Positions 36,227 to 45,755 of a stretch of DNA of 64,000 nt are shown here, one piece after another (the first letter of the stretch is position 1; the number at the start of each line of letters is the position of its first letter). The DNA comes from Pseudomonas fluorescens (GTDB taxonomy: Bacteria > Pseudomonadota > Gammaproteobacteria > Pseudomonadales > Pseudomonadaceae): assembly GCF_000802965.1 (NCBI RefSeq), contig NZ_JSAK01000023.1, positions 1 to 64,000 on the forward strand, in the 5' to 3' direction. The notes below the pieces were generated by a model that was given only the letters and a program-made list of their open reading frames with translations, was not told the DNA's origin and ran no database searches. A program made the position numbers and the translations under genes.

Positions 36227-37549
36227 ATGCCAAATCTCCCCACGCACGACGTTGCGACGGCGTCAGCCACCTGTGTGCCCGATATCAACCGAGGGTTGGT
36301 CCTGGCGCTGCTCGGCTTGAGCGTTCTACCTACGCAGCTTCGCGCCGCAGGCTTTATCGAAGACAGCCACGGGACCCTGACTCTGCGTAATTACTACCTG
36401 GACCGCCAATACAAGGACGATGGGGCCAAGACCGCCGCGCAGGAGTGGGCCCAGGGTTTCATCATGAACATGGAGTCCGGGTTTACCGAAGGGCCGCTGG
36501 GTTTTGGGCTGGACGTTCGCGGGCTGCTGGGGGTCAAGCTCGACTCCGCGCCGGATCGCAGCGGCACCGAATTGCTGCCGGTGTCGGCCAGCGACAATCG
36601 GGCGGCGGATGAGTACTCGCGCCTGGCCCCGACCGCCAAGCTGCGGTTTGCCCAGACCACGGTGAAGTCCGGGGACGTCTCGATCTTCCTGCCGTTTGCT
36701 TTTGCCAGCCCCTCGCGATTACTGCCACAAACCTTTCGCGGTACCACTCTCAGCTCCAGGGACTTCGATGGCCTGACGTTGAACACCGGGTACATCGATC
36801 GCATCGACAAGCGCAATTCCACCAACTATGAGGCGATGACCCTCGCTTCGCCCAACCGGCGCTTCAACGCGACTGCCACGACCTCGCACATGGCGTATGT
36901 AGGGGGCGATTATCAAGTCAACAAAACGTTGAGCCTGCGTGCCTACCATGCCGAGGTGACCGACTTGTACCAGCAGGATACGTTTGCGCTGCTGCATGAC
37001 CTGCCGCTGGGCGGGGGAGTATTGACCAGCGATCTGCGCAGTTTTTTCAGTCGCGAGGATGGCAGCGCCAAGGGCGGTGAGGTGGATAATCGCAACGTCT
37101 CGGGGCTGTTCAGCTACCGTTACGGCGGACACAAGCTGGGCATCGGTTATATGCATTCCAGTGGCGACTCGGCGACGCCTTACATCTCCGGAACTGAGTT
37201 GATGGGGATGAGTGAGCTGACCATGGCTTCGGACTTTCTCAATGCCAAGGAGCGCACGTGGCAGGCCATCTATGACTACGACTTTGTGGCGTCCGGAGTG
37301 CCCGGGCTGAGGGGCCGGTTGCGTTATCTGCGTGGTGACAATATCGAGCTGGCAGCCTTCAACGCCGAGGACCGCAAAGAGCGCGAGTTTCAGATGGAGC
37401 TGGGCTATGTGGTGCAGAGCGGTCCGCTGAAAAATGTCGCACTGGTGGCGCGCAAGGCGATCTACCGCAACGATTTCCCGACCGGTGCGGCCTTTCGCGA
37501 TGAAAACCAGACCCGCTTCCTGGTGACCTACACCTTACCGATCTGGTAA
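36227..37549 (+). CDS. OprD-family outer-membrane porin
   Basis: This 440-residue porin has a signal peptide ending near LRAAG (residue 40) and the OprD pattern FIEDSHGTLTLRNYYLDRQ at the mature start. Further family segments are LSSRDFDGLTL and a C-terminal FLVTYTLPIW strand. OprD-type channels (OpdK and relatives) admit aromatic and other carboxylates. The neighbouring AAHS symporter and ferulate operon make hydroxycinnamate or vanillate the likely cargo. The ATG at 36227 starts the signal peptide; upstream frame back to 36122 is leader. Confidence 0.87.
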   Translation: MPNLPTHDVATASATCVPDINRGLVLALLGLSVLPTQLRAAGFIEDSHGTLTLRNYYLDRQYKDDGAKTAAQEWAQGFIMNMESGFTEGPLGFGLDVRGLLGVKLDSAPDRSGTELLPVSASDNRAADEYSRLAPTAKLRFAQTTVKSGDVSIFLPFAFASPSRLLPQTFRGTTLSSRDFDGLTLNTGYIDRIDKRNSTNYEAMTLASPNRRFNATATTSHMAYVGGDYQVNKTLSLRAYHAEVTDLYQQDTFALLHDLPLGGGVLTSDLRSFFSREDGSAKGGEVDNRNVSGLFSYRYGGHKLGIGYMHSSGDSATPYISGTELMGMSELTMASDFLNAKERTWQAIYDYDFVASGVPGLRGRLRYLRGDNIELAAFNAEDRKEREFQMELGYVVQSGPLKNVALVARKAIYRNDFPTGAAFRDENQTRFLVTYTLPIW

Positions 37550-37598
37550 CCCCGCGGTCCTGCAGACGCCTCACCGGCACGTCCCTCTGGGGCGTGTC

Positions 37599-38087
37599 TC
37601 ACTCCTGATAAATCTTCTTCAGCAGGCGCAGCAGCTCTTCCCGCTCCTGATCGTCCAGCGCCGCGGTGGCGTCCAGGTCGCTTTGCGCGGCGATCTGGTT
37701 CAGCTCCTTGAGCAGGGTCTCGCCGGTCTTGCTGAGGAAGATCCCGTACGAGCGCTTGTCAGGCTTGCACCGCACGCGCACCGCCAGCGCACGGCTTTCC
37801 AGTTTATTGAGCAGCGGCACCACCTGGGGCGGCTCGATGGTCAGAGCCCGGGCCAGATCGGCCTGCATCAGGCCGGGGTTCTGGTTGATGATCGCCAGGG
37901 CGGAGAATTGAGCAGGTCGTAGATCGTGGGCCGAGAGGCGGCCAATCAGGTTCTGAAACAGCTTGAGTTGTGCGCGGCGCATGGCGTAGCCGATCAGGTC
38001 GTTCAGCGCCGAATCCAGTGGTGCCTGAATCTCTTCGTTGGTCGACGCTGCCTCGATCGACTCGGCGAGGGGGGAGGGCTTGGCCAT
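37599..38087 (-). CDS. ferR: MarR-family regulator of hydroxycinnamate genes (FerR-like)
   Basis: This 162-residue MarR protein has a central winged helix (LMQADLARALTIEPPQVVPLLNKLE) with dimerisation helices at both ends. It is divergent from ech, the arrangement known for FerR in P. fluorescens, where a feruloyl-CoA-responsive MarR protein controls ferulate genes. The ATG at 38087 is preferred to a TTG at 38120. A 19-base dyad over the ech -35 box is a likely binding site. Confidence 0.78.
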   Translation of the reverse strand: MAKPSPLAESIEAASTNEEIQAPLDSALNDLIGYAMRRAQLKLFQNLIGRLSAHDLRPAQFSALAIINQNPGLMQADLARALTIEPPQVVPLLNKLESRALAVRVRCKPDKRSYGIFLSKTGETLLKELNQIAAQSDLDATAALDDQEREELLRLLKKIYQE

Positions 38088-38222
38088 TGCGGGTGAGTCC
38101 TGAGGGTTTTGGGTTAACAAGGCTATCTATTTTGCCGGCGTTGATCGGTGATTGCTATGGCCAATATCGCTGTGTAAGGACAGTGGGGCTCGGCGCAATG
38201 GAAAACAGGTTAATTTTATTAA

Positions 38223-38258
38223 TAGTTAATTGACATAACTAATTTGCCGGTTTAATTT
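38223..38258 (+). promoter_or_regulatory. ech operon promoter with MarR-type operator
   Basis: TTGACA (38230-38235) and TAATTT (38253-38258) are 17 bp apart. The dyad TAGTTAATTGACATAACTA (38223-38241) has perfect 6-bp arms around a 7-bp centre and covers the -35 box, so a bound MarR dimer would block polymerase. Confidence 0.65.
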
Positions 38259-38275
38259 CTAGTCATCTTCAAACC

Positions 38276-38283
38276 AAGAACAA
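38276..38283 (+). promoter_or_regulatory. AANAANAA motif before ech
   Basis: AAGAACAA lies 12 bases before the ech ATG, overlapping the ribosome-binding region, consistent with a Crc/Hfq target. Confidence 0.45.
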
Positions 38284-38295
38284 GAGAGCATCGTC

Positions 38296-39126
38296 ATGAG
38301 CAATTACGAAGGTCGCTGGACAACGGTCAAAGTGGAAATCGACGAAGGCATCGCGTGGGTCATCCTCAACCGCCCGGAAAAACGCAACGCCATGAGCCCG
38401 ACCCTGAACCGCGAGATGATCGATGTTCTGGAAACCTTGGAGCAGGATCCGGACGCCGGCGTACTGGTGCTGACCGGTGCGGGCGAAGCCTGGACGGCTG
38501 GGATGGATCTCAAGGAGTACTTCCGCGAAGTGGACGCCGGCCCGGAGATCCTCCAGGAAAAAATCCGCCGCGAAGCGTCGCAATGGCAATGGAAACTGCT
38601 GCGCATGTACGCCAAGCCGACCATTGCCATGGTTAACGGCTGGTGCTTCGGTGGCGGCTTCAGTCCGTTGGTGGCCTGCGACCTGGCGATCTGCGCTGAC
38701 GAAGCGACCTTCGGCCTGTCGGAAATCAACTGGGGTATCCCGCCGGGCAACCTGGTCAGCAAAGCCATGGCCGACACCGTGGGCCATCGCCAGTCGCTGT
38801 ACTACATCATGACCGGCAAGACCTTTGGTGGGCAGAAAGCCGCCGAGATGGGCCTGGTCAATGAAAGCGTACCCCTGGCGCAACTGCGTGAAGTCACAGT
38901 GGCGCTGGCGCGTAACCTGCTGGAGAAAAACCCGGTGGTGCTGCGTGCGGCCAAGCACGGTTTCAAACGTTGCCGCGAACTGACGTGGGAGCAGAACGAG
39001 GATTACCTGTACGCCAAGCTCGATCAGTCACGCCTGCTTGACACCGAAGGCGGCCGTGAGCAGGGCATGAAACAATTCCTCGACGACAAAAGCATCAAAC
39101 CTGGCCTGCAAGCGTACAAACGCTGA
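38296..39126 (+). CDS. ech: p-Hydroxycinnamoyl-CoA hydratase/lyase
   Basis: This 276-residue crotonase-fold enzyme hydrates feruloyl-, caffeoyl- or coumaroyl-CoA and splits it to acetyl-CoA plus vanillin or another hydroxybenzaldehyde. Length equals that of P. fluorescens HCHL. Residues known in HCHL fall at the same numbers: Met70, Gly120, Ser123, Glu143 and Tyr239. It is the first gene of the operon with vdh, fcs, thiolase and acyl-CoA dehydrogenase genes, under a MarR-type operator. Confidence 0.95.
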   Translation: MSNYEGRWTTVKVEIDEGIAWVILNRPEKRNAMSPTLNREMIDVLETLEQDPDAGVLVLTGAGEAWTAGMDLKEYFREVDAGPEILQEKIRREASQWQWKLLRMYAKPTIAMVNGWCFGGGFSPLVACDLAICADEATFGLSEINWGIPPGNLVSKAMADTVGHRQSLYYIMTGKTFGGQKAAEMGLVNESVPLAQLREVTVALARNLLEKNPVVLRAAKHGFKRCRELTWEQNEDYLYAKLDQSRLLDTEGGREQGMKQFLDDKSIKPGLQAYKR

Positions 39127-39186
39127 GGTGCTGCGGCCAGTAACCGGGCGCATCCCGCTACTGGCGGTTGCGCCCAGGTGCTGCGG
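39126..39186 (+). repeat. ech-vdh intergenic hairpin between direct repeats
   Basis: GGGCGCA (39146-39152) pairs with TGCGCCC (39169-39175), with an inner CCGC/GCGG stem. The hairpin is flanked by the direct repeat AGGTGCTGCGG at 39126-39136 and 39176-39186. No T-run follows, so it more likely tunes mRNA stability than ends transcription. Confidence 0.6.
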
Positions 39187-39234
39187 TTACATCGTTTTAT
39201 GCATTCCCGATAAAGACAATAAAGAGGAATCACC

Positions 39235-40683
39235 ATGCTGGACGTGCCCCTGCTGATAGGCGGCCAGTCGTGCTCCGCTCGCGACGGTCGAACCTTCGAA
39301 CGCCGTAACCCGGTGACTGGCGAATTGGTGTCGCGGGTTGCCGCCGCCACCCTGGAAGATGCCGACGCTGCTGTGGCCGCTGCTCAGAAGGCGTTTCCCG
39401 TTTGGGCTGCACTGGCGCCCAATGAGCGTCGGACCCGTTTGCTCAAAGCGGCGGAGCAATTGCGAGCGCGCAGCGCTGAGTTCATTGAGGCTGCCGGCGA
39501 GACCGGGGCCATGGCCAACTGGTACGGTTTCAACGTGCAGCTGGCAGCCAATATGCTGCGTGAAGCAGCGTCGATGACCACTCAGATCAATGGCGAAGTC
39601 ATCCCTTCGGATGTGCCTGGCAGTTTCGCCATGGCCCTGCGCCAACCCTGCGGCGTAGTGTTGGGCATCGCTCCATGGAACGCACCGGTGATTCTCGCCA
39701 CGCGAGCTATCGCCATGCCATTAGCCTGCGGCAACACCGTCGTGCTCAAGGCCTCCGAGATTAGTCCTGCGGTGCACCGCTTGATCGGTCAGGTATTGCA
39801 AGACGCCGGTTTGGGCGATGGAGTCGTCAATGTCATCAGCAACGCTCCGGCGGATGCCGCGGCGATTGTCGAGCGGTTGATCGCCAACCCTGCGGTGCGC
39901 CGGGTCAATTTCACTGGCTCGACACATGTCGGGCGCATTGTCGGCGAACTCTCTGCGCGCCACCTCAAACCAGCATTGCTGGAACTGGGCGGCAAGGCGC
40001 CGTTGCTAGTTCTCGATGATGCCGACTTGGATGCTGCGGTAGAAGCGGCCGCCTTTGGCGCCTACTTCAATCAGGGGCAGATTTGCATGTCCACCGAGCG
40101 TCTGATCGTCGATGCCAAGGTTGCCGACGCCTTTGTCGCGAAGTTGTCGGCCAAGGTTGCAACGCTGCGCGCAGGGGACCCTGCGGACGCCGATTCGGTG
40201 CTCGGTTCGCTAGTGGACGCCAGCGCCGGTATGCGCATTAAGGGATTGATCGACGACGCCTTGGCCAAGGGCGCGCGACTGGTGGTTGGCGGGCAACTGG
40301 ACGGCAGCATTTTACAGCCGACCCTGCTCGACGGCGTCAACGAGAGCATGCGCTTGTACCGCGAGGAATCCTTCGGTCCGGTCGCCGTGTTGCTGCGCGG
40401 TGAGGGGGATGAAGCGTTGTTGCACCTGGCCAACGACTCTGAGTTCGGTTTGTCTGCGGCGATTTTCAGTCGCGATACCGGGCGTGCCCTGGCTTTGGCC
40501 CAACGGGTCGAGTCAGGCATCTGTCATATCAATGGCCCGACCGTGCATGACGAGGCGCAAATGCCTTTCGGCGGGGTCAAGTCCAGCGGTTACGGTAGTT
40601 TTGGTGGCAAGGCATCCATTGAGCATTTCACTCAATTGCGTTGGGTCACCTTGCAGAATGGGCCGCGGCACTACCCGATCTGA
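39235..40683 (+). CDS. vdh: Vanillin dehydrogenase
   Basis: This 482-residue aldehyde dehydrogenase oxidises vanillin or 4-hydroxybenzaldehyde to the acid with NAD(P). It shows the cofactor-site VNFTGSTHVGRIV, the catalytic Glu in LELGGKAPLLVLDDAD and the nucleophile Cys in NQGQICMSTERLIVD. Length and position right after ech match Vdh of ferulate operons. AGAGGA precedes the ATG. Confidence 0.93.
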   Translation: MLDVPLLIGGQSCSARDGRTFERRNPVTGELVSRVAAATLEDADAAVAAAQKAFPVWAALAPNERRTRLLKAAEQLRARSAEFIEAAGETGAMANWYGFNVQLAANMLREAASMTTQINGEVIPSDVPGSFAMALRQPCGVVLGIAPWNAPVILATRAIAMPLACGNTVVLKASEISPAVHRLIGQVLQDAGLGDGVVNVISNAPADAAAIVERLIANPAVRRVNFTGSTHVGRIVGELSARHLKPALLELGGKAPLLVLDDADLDAAVEAAAFGAYFNQGQICMSTERLIVDAKVADAFVAKLSAKVATLRAGDPADADSVLGSLVDASAGMRIKGLIDDALAKGARLVVGGQLDGSILQPTLLDGVNESMRLYREESFGPVAVLLRGEGDEALLHLANDSEFGLSAAIFSRDTGRALALAQRVESGICHINGPTVHDEAQMPFGGVKSSGYGSFGGKASIEHFTQLRWVTLQNGPRHYPI

Positions 40684-40745
40684 ACACGCTGCGCCACGTC
40701 GGGCATCGACTTCCCTGAAAGCGAGTCGCCCGCGTGCAAGGCCGA

Positions 40746-40759
40746 AATAACAATAACAA
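40746..40759 (+). promoter_or_regulatory. Triple AANAANAA motif in the fcs leader
   Basis: Three overlapping matches (AATAACAA, AACAATAA, AATAACAA) lie between vdh and fcs, about 85 bases before the fcs start, as a strong candidate Crc/Hfq site. Confidence 0.5.
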
Positions 40760-40842
40760 GGCTGCAGCCAACGGCTGCCACGCTATCTGTGAGTCATCTG
40801 TGTGTGGCTTGGGTTTAGCGTGCCTCGACGGAGAACAAGCAC

Positions 40843-42726
40843 TTGAGTTCCGAATTCAGTTTGCAATCCCATGCCCCGGCCAGCGCACCGCGCTATCGCC
40901 ACGTGTCCATCGGTTGCACGGCGATCGAGGTCACCGAGCAGCAGGGCGTATTGCACATGCGCTCCCTGGAACCGTTGGCCGAGATGCCCAAACGGCTGCT
41001 CGACCGTCTGGTGCATTGGGCCCAAGTGCGTCCCGAGCAGACCTTTATTGCCGCCCGCCAGGACGGCGGTGATTGGCGCCGGGTGAGTTACGCCGAAATG
41101 CTCGACAGTGTTCGGGCTATCGCTCAAAGCTTGCTGAGCTACGGTCTGTCGGCAGACAAGCCCCTGGCGCTTCTCTCGGGCAATGACATCGAGCATTTGC
41201 AAGTCGCTTTCGGCGCCATGTATGCGGGCATTCCTTACTGCCCGGTGTCGCCGGCCTATTCGCTGCTCTCCCAGGATTTCTCCAAGCTGCGCCACGTTTG
41301 CGACCTGCTGCAACCAGGCCTGGTTTTCGTCAGTGACGCCTCAGCGTACCAGCGCGCCATCGACGCCGTGTTACCGGCCGATACGCCACTGATTACCGTG
41401 CGTGGCCAGGTCGCGGGACGTAGCCAGGCGAGCTTTGCCAGCCTGCTTGAGCAAACGGGCGGCGCTGAAGCTGAAGCCGCTTTTGCCGCCACCGGCCCCG
41501 ACAGCATCGCCAAGTTTCTTTTCACTTCCGGCTCGACCAAGTTGCCCAAGGCAGTGATCACCACTCAACGCATGCTCTGCGCCAATCAGCAGATGTTGCT
41601 GCAGACTTTTCCGGTGTTTGGCGAAGAGCCTCCGGTGCTGGTGGACTGGCTGCCGTGGAACCACACTTTCGGCGGCAGCCACAACCTCGGCATTGTGCTC
41701 TACAACGGCGGCAGTTTTTATTTGGATGATGGAAAACCTACTGCGCAGGGATTTGCCCAAACCCTGCGCAACCTTAAAGAAGTGTCCCCCACCGCCTACT
41801 TGACCGTGCCCAAGGGCTGGGAAGAACTGGTCTCGGCCCTGGAACAGGACGCGGAGCTACGGGAGTGTTTTTTCAAGCGCATCAGCCTGTTTTTCTTCGC
41901 CGCTGCCGGATTATCGCAAAGCGTCTGGGATCGCCTTGACCGGGTCGCCGAACAACACTGCGGCGAACGTATTCGGATGATGGCCGGGCTCGGCATGACT
42001 GAGGCCGCGCCATCCTGCACCTTTACTACCGGGCCATTGTCCATGGCCGGTTATATAGGCTTGCCGGCGCCGGGTTGTGAGGTCCGGTTGGTGCCGAAGG
42101 ATGGCAAGCTGGAAGGGCGCTTTCGTGGGCCGCACATCATGCCTGGGTACTGGCGGTCTCCGCAGCAGACCGCCGAGGTGTTCGACGAGCAGGGCTTTTA
42201 CTGTTCCGGTGATGCGCTCAAGCTTGCTGACCCGCGTGATCCGCAACTGGGGCTGATGTTTGATGGGCGCATCGCCGAAGACTTCAAACTGTCTTCCGGG
42301 GTGTTCGTCAGTGTCGGCCCACTGCGCAATCGTGCGGTACTGGAGGGCTCGCCCTATGTCCAGGACTTGGTAGTGACCGCGCCGGATCGAGAGTGCCTGG
42401 GGGGGCTGGTATTCCCGCGATTGTACGAGTGCCGACGCCTGGCGGGGCTCGCAGCCAGTGCCAGCGATGCCGAAGTGCTTGCCAGCGCGCCGGTGCGCGA
42501 GTGGTTCGCCGACTGGTTGCAGCGGCTCAATCGCGAAGCCAGCGGCAATGCCAGCCGTCTGGAGTGGATCGCGCTGCTCGACGAAGCCGCGTCCATTGAT
42601 CGCGGTGAAATTACCGACAAAGGCTCGATCAACCAGCGTGCGGTCTTGCAATGGCGTGCGGCCAAAGTCGAGGCGATGTATCGCGGTGACGACCACTCGA
42701 TCCTGCGCGCCGGTCCACGGTCTTGA
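40843..42726 (+). CDS. fcs: Feruloyl-CoA synthetase
   Basis: This 627-residue ANL-superfamily ligase activates ferulate and p-coumarate with ATP and CoA. The phosphate loop FTSGSTKLPKAVITT is near residue 226, followed by the adenine-site GLGMTEAAPS near 385 and the hinge region GLMFDGRIAEDFKL. Length fits Fcs. The start is a TTG at 40843 with GGAG nine bases before it. It feeds ech, two genes upstream. Confidence 0.92.
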   Translation: MSSEFSLQSHAPASAPRYRHVSIGCTAIEVTEQQGVLHMRSLEPLAEMPKRLLDRLVHWAQVRPEQTFIAARQDGGDWRRVSYAEMLDSVRAIAQSLLSYGLSADKPLALLSGNDIEHLQVAFGAMYAGIPYCPVSPAYSLLSQDFSKLRHVCDLLQPGLVFVSDASAYQRAIDAVLPADTPLITVRGQVAGRSQASFASLLEQTGGAEAEAAFAATGPDSIAKFLFTSGSTKLPKAVITTQRMLCANQQMLLQTFPVFGEEPPVLVDWLPWNHTFGGSHNLGIVLYNGGSFYLDDGKPTAQGFAQTLRNLKEVSPTAYLTVPKGWEELVSALEQDAELRECFFKRISLFFFAAAGLSQSVWDRLDRVAEQHCGERIRMMAGLGMTEAAPSCTFTTGPLSMAGYIGLPAPGCEVRLVPKDGKLEGRFRGPHIMPGYWRSPQQTAEVFDEQGFYCSGDALKLADPRDPQLGLMFDGRIAEDFKLSSGVFVSVGPLRNRAVLEGSPYVQDLVVTAPDRECLGGLVFPRLYECRRLAGLAASASDAEVLASAPVREWFADWLQRLNREASGNASRLEWIALLDEAASIDRGEITDKGSINQRAVLQWRAAKVEAMYRGDDHSILRAGPRS

Positions 42727-43964
42727 GTTGCGCGGGGCAATATTCGTCATTCAGGGATGTGGCGATTCTTGAAGCCGTACGAACGCCTTGGGTTGATATC
42801 GGCGGCGCGCTGGCCCAGGTCTCTCCCATCGATCTGGGCATAAAGGTTGGTCGTGAAGTGTTGGCCCGTGCCGGGCTTGATCCGCGGGCAGTTGACACTG
42901 TGCTGGCCGGCTCCATGGCCCAGGCCAGCTTTGACGCTTACATGCTGCCACGCCATATCGGGCTTTACAGCGGCGTGCCGCAACAGGTACCGGCACTGGC
43001 GGTGCAGCGCATTTGCGCGACCGGTTTCGAGCTGTTGCGCCAGGCCGGCGAGCAACTTAACGGTGGCGCGGATCTGGCTTTGTGTGTGGGCGCTGAATCC
43101 ATGTCGCGCAACCCGATTGCCGCCTACACCCATCGGGGCGGGTTTCGCCTCGGGGCGCCGGTGGATTTCAAGGATTTTCTTTGGGAAGCGCTGTACGACC
43201 CGGCTCCTGGACTGGACATGATCGGCACAGCAGAAAATCTCGCCAGGCGTCACGGCCTGAGTCGCGAGGCGGTGGATACCTATGCCCTCAACAGTCACCA
43301 ACGAGCGCTGGACGCACAGAGCTGCGGCTGGTTCAGCGATGAAATCGTCCCGGTGCGTAATGAGTCGTTTGAACTGGAAGGCTATCAGCCCCGGGGTATT
43401 GCACTGCCGCGTCGATGTGACGGGGTCACCCTGGACAGCCATCCTCGGCCCACCGATTCCCACGCGCTGGCCAAGCTGCAGGCGATTCACGCCGGTGGTG
43501 TGCAAACCGCCGGCAACAGCTGTGCGGTGGTGGACGGCGCAGCGGCCGCACTGGTAGGCCGAGCGTCAGTGAGTATGCGTCCGGTATTGGCGCACCTACT
43601 GGCGACTGCGGTGGTCGGTGTGGCGCCAGAGTTCATGGGGATCGGTCCGGTTCCGGCGATCCAGTTGTTGCTGCAGCGCAGTGGGCTGGTCCAGGAAGAT
43701 ATCGCTCTTTTTGAAGTCAACGAGGCTCAAGGCGCGCAGGTGCTGGCGGTGGCTCAGATGCTGGAGATGGATAGCCATCGGCTTAACCTCAGAGGTGGTT
43801 CGATCGCGCTCGGGCATCCATTGGCAGCCACCGGCCTGCGTTTGGTAATGACCTTGGCGCGGCAGTTGCGCGAGCAACATCTGCGTTACGGGGTCGCCGC
43901 TGCCTGTGTCGGCGGCGGGCAGGGCATGGCCGTGCTAATTGAAAACCCGGGATTTAGCGGCTGA
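42723..43964 (+). CDS. Thiolase (acetyl-CoA acetyltransferase) of the ferulate operon
   Basis: This 413-residue thiolase has an acyl-accepting Cys in VQRICATGFELL near residue 100, the His motif in SIALGHPLAATG and the second Cys in AAACVGGGQGM. A thiolase in this place (called aat in some Pseudomonas) has been linked to an alternative beta-oxidative ferulate route or is dispensable. The start is uncertain: a TTG at 42723 overlapping the fcs stop, or a GTG at 42759 that would begin VAILEAVRTP. Confidence 0.85.
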   Translation: MSCAGQYSSFRDVAILEAVRTPWVDIGGALAQVSPIDLGIKVGREVLARAGLDPRAVDTVLAGSMAQASFDAYMLPRHIGLYSGVPQQVPALAVQRICATGFELLRQAGEQLNGGADLALCVGAESMSRNPIAAYTHRGGFRLGAPVDFKDFLWEALYDPAPGLDMIGTAENLARRHGLSREAVDTYALNSHQRALDAQSCGWFSDEIVPVRNESFELEGYQPRGIALPRRCDGVTLDSHPRPTDSHALAKLQAIHAGGVQTAGNSCAVVDGAAAALVGRASVSMRPVLAHLLATAVVGVAPEFMGIGPVPAIQLLLQRSGLVQEDIALFEVNEAQGAQVLAVAQMLEMDSHRLNLRGGSIALGHPLAATGLRLVMTLARQLREQHLRYGVAAACVGGGQGMAVLIENPGFSG

Positions 43965-44006
43965 ACCGTTGCGGTGTTCTTCCCTTTTGACAGTACGAGG
44001 TTTGCC

Positions 44007-45755
44007 ATGTGGCATTACCAGGCGCCGTTGCGCGACATGCAATTTATCTTTGAACATTGGCTGCAGGCTCCCCGGGCATGGAGTCAAATGTCTGCATTTG
44101 AGGCTCTGGACTTGCCGCTGGCGCTCCAGGTGCTTGGAGAGGCCGGACGTTTCAGCTCGGATGTATTGGTGCCGCTCAATAGCAGCGGCGATCGCCAAGG
44201 TTGCCGCTTCGACAATGGCCAGGTCAGTACTCCGGATGGTTTTGTACAGGCTTATCGAGCTTTCGCCGAAGGTGGCTGGCCGGCATTGGCCTGTGATGAA
44301 GCCTTCGGTGGCCAGGGGCTGCCGCAACTGCTCGATGCCGCATTGCAGGAAATGCTATACGCCAGCAACCACGGTTGGGCCATGTACACGGGGATCGCCC
44401 ATGGCGCTTACCTGTGCCTCAAGACCCACGCACCGCAGTGGATCAAGGACCGTTATCTGCCTCAGATCGTCAGTGGTGAGGCGCTGCCTACCATGTGCCT
44501 GACCGAACCCCAGGCTGGCAGCGACGTCGGCCTGCTGCGCTGCCGCGCTGAACCGCAGAGCGACGGCAGTTATCGGCTGAGCGGCTGCAAGCTATTCATT
44601 TCCGGAGGCGAACATGACTTGACCGAGGACATCCTGCATCTGGTGCTGGCCCGATTGCCAGGGGCGCCCACCGGTAGTCGTGGTGTTTCGCTGTTTCTGG
44701 TACCCAAACGCCTGGATGACGCTCATGCCAATGCGGTGCGCTGCGATGGTATCGAACACAAGATGGGCATCAAAGGCAGTGCCACCTGTTCGCTGGTCTT
44801 CGACGGCGCTCAGGGTTGGCTGATTGGCGAGGCGAATCGTGGTTTGGCCGCGATGTTCGTGATGATGAACTCCGCGCGATTGCATGTCGCCCTGCAGGGC
44901 CTGGGACATGCCGAGTCTGCGTGGCAGAACGCTTATGCGTATGGACTGGAGCGCAAACAAATGCGTGCGCCCAATCGCCCTGTCGGCGTTGCGGCCGAAG
45001 CTGTCGACCCCATTCACTATCATCCGGCCATGCGTCGCGTTTTGCTGGAGTTACAGGTCTACGCGGAGGGCATGCGAGCCGTCGGTTATTGGGCGGCACA
45101 TTTGCTCGATCAGGCCGAACATGCCCCGGACCTGGTCACTCGGCAGGGTGCCTTGCAACTGGCGGAGCTCTTGACACCGGTGATCAAGGCTTTTTTCACC
45201 GAACAGGGTTTTCGTCTTGCCAGCAACGCCTTGCAGGTATTCGGTGGCTACGGTTACGTCACCGAATTTGCCATTGAGCAGACCCTGCGCGACAGCCGCA
45301 TCGCAATGATTTATGAGGGTAGTAACGAAATTCAGGCCAATGATCTTCTACTACGCAAAGTGCTGGGCGATGAAGGCCGCTCCTTCGGCCAATTGTTGGC
45401 GGTTATGCGCGAAGAAGCTGGGCAGACCTGCGAAACCGCCAGCTTTTGCGCTGAGCTGGTGCTGCTTTGCAATAAACTCGAGTGTTTGCAAATAGAGATA
45501 CGTGACCTGGCCGTCGAGGAGGGCGAATACCCATATCGGGTTGCTGGCGATTTTCTGCGTTTGTGTGGCGTGGCCCTCTTGGCTTATTCCTGGTCTCGAG
45601 CGGCGCGTGTCTCTCGGTTGTTACCCGACAGCGATCCACTGCGCGCCAGTAAACTGGAAACAGCCGGCTTTTTCTTTGCCTACTTGCTGCCGGAAGCGGA
45701 TTACCGGATCGCTGCCATTCGTGCGGCCAAGGCACCCCTGCCGTTTCTGAGGTGA
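44007..45755 (+). CDS. Acyl-CoA dehydrogenase of the ferulate operon
   Basis: This 582-residue flavoprotein is of the long acyl-CoA dehydrogenase type, with an extra C-terminal domain as in DmdC/AidB-like enzymes. It shows MCLTEPQAGSDVGLL, the FAD-site QVFGGYGYVTEF and MIYEGSNEIQ. The ATG at 44007 has GAGG six bases upstream. It is the last gene of the ech operon, as in P. putida; a reduction or beta-oxidation step on a phenylpropanoyl-CoA is likely. Confidence 0.88.
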   Translation: MWHYQAPLRDMQFIFEHWLQAPRAWSQMSAFEALDLPLALQVLGEAGRFSSDVLVPLNSSGDRQGCRFDNGQVSTPDGFVQAYRAFAEGGWPALACDEAFGGQGLPQLLDAALQEMLYASNHGWAMYTGIAHGAYLCLKTHAPQWIKDRYLPQIVSGEALPTMCLTEPQAGSDVGLLRCRAEPQSDGSYRLSGCKLFISGGEHDLTEDILHLVLARLPGAPTGSRGVSLFLVPKRLDDAHANAVRCDGIEHKMGIKGSATCSLVFDGAQGWLIGEANRGLAAMFVMMNSARLHVALQGLGHAESAWQNAYAYGLERKQMRAPNRPVGVAAEAVDPIHYHPAMRRVLLELQVYAEGMRAVGYWAAHLLDQAEHAPDLVTRQGALQLAELLTPVIKAFFTEQGFRLASNALQVFGGYGYVTEFAIEQTLRDSRIAMIYEGSNEIQANDLLLRKVLGDEGRSFGQLLAVMREEAGQTCETASFCAELVLLCNKLECLQIEIRDLAVEEGEYPYRVAGDFLRLCGVALLAYSWSRAARVSRLLPDSDPLRASKLETAGFFFAYLLPEADYRIAAIRAAKAPLPFLR

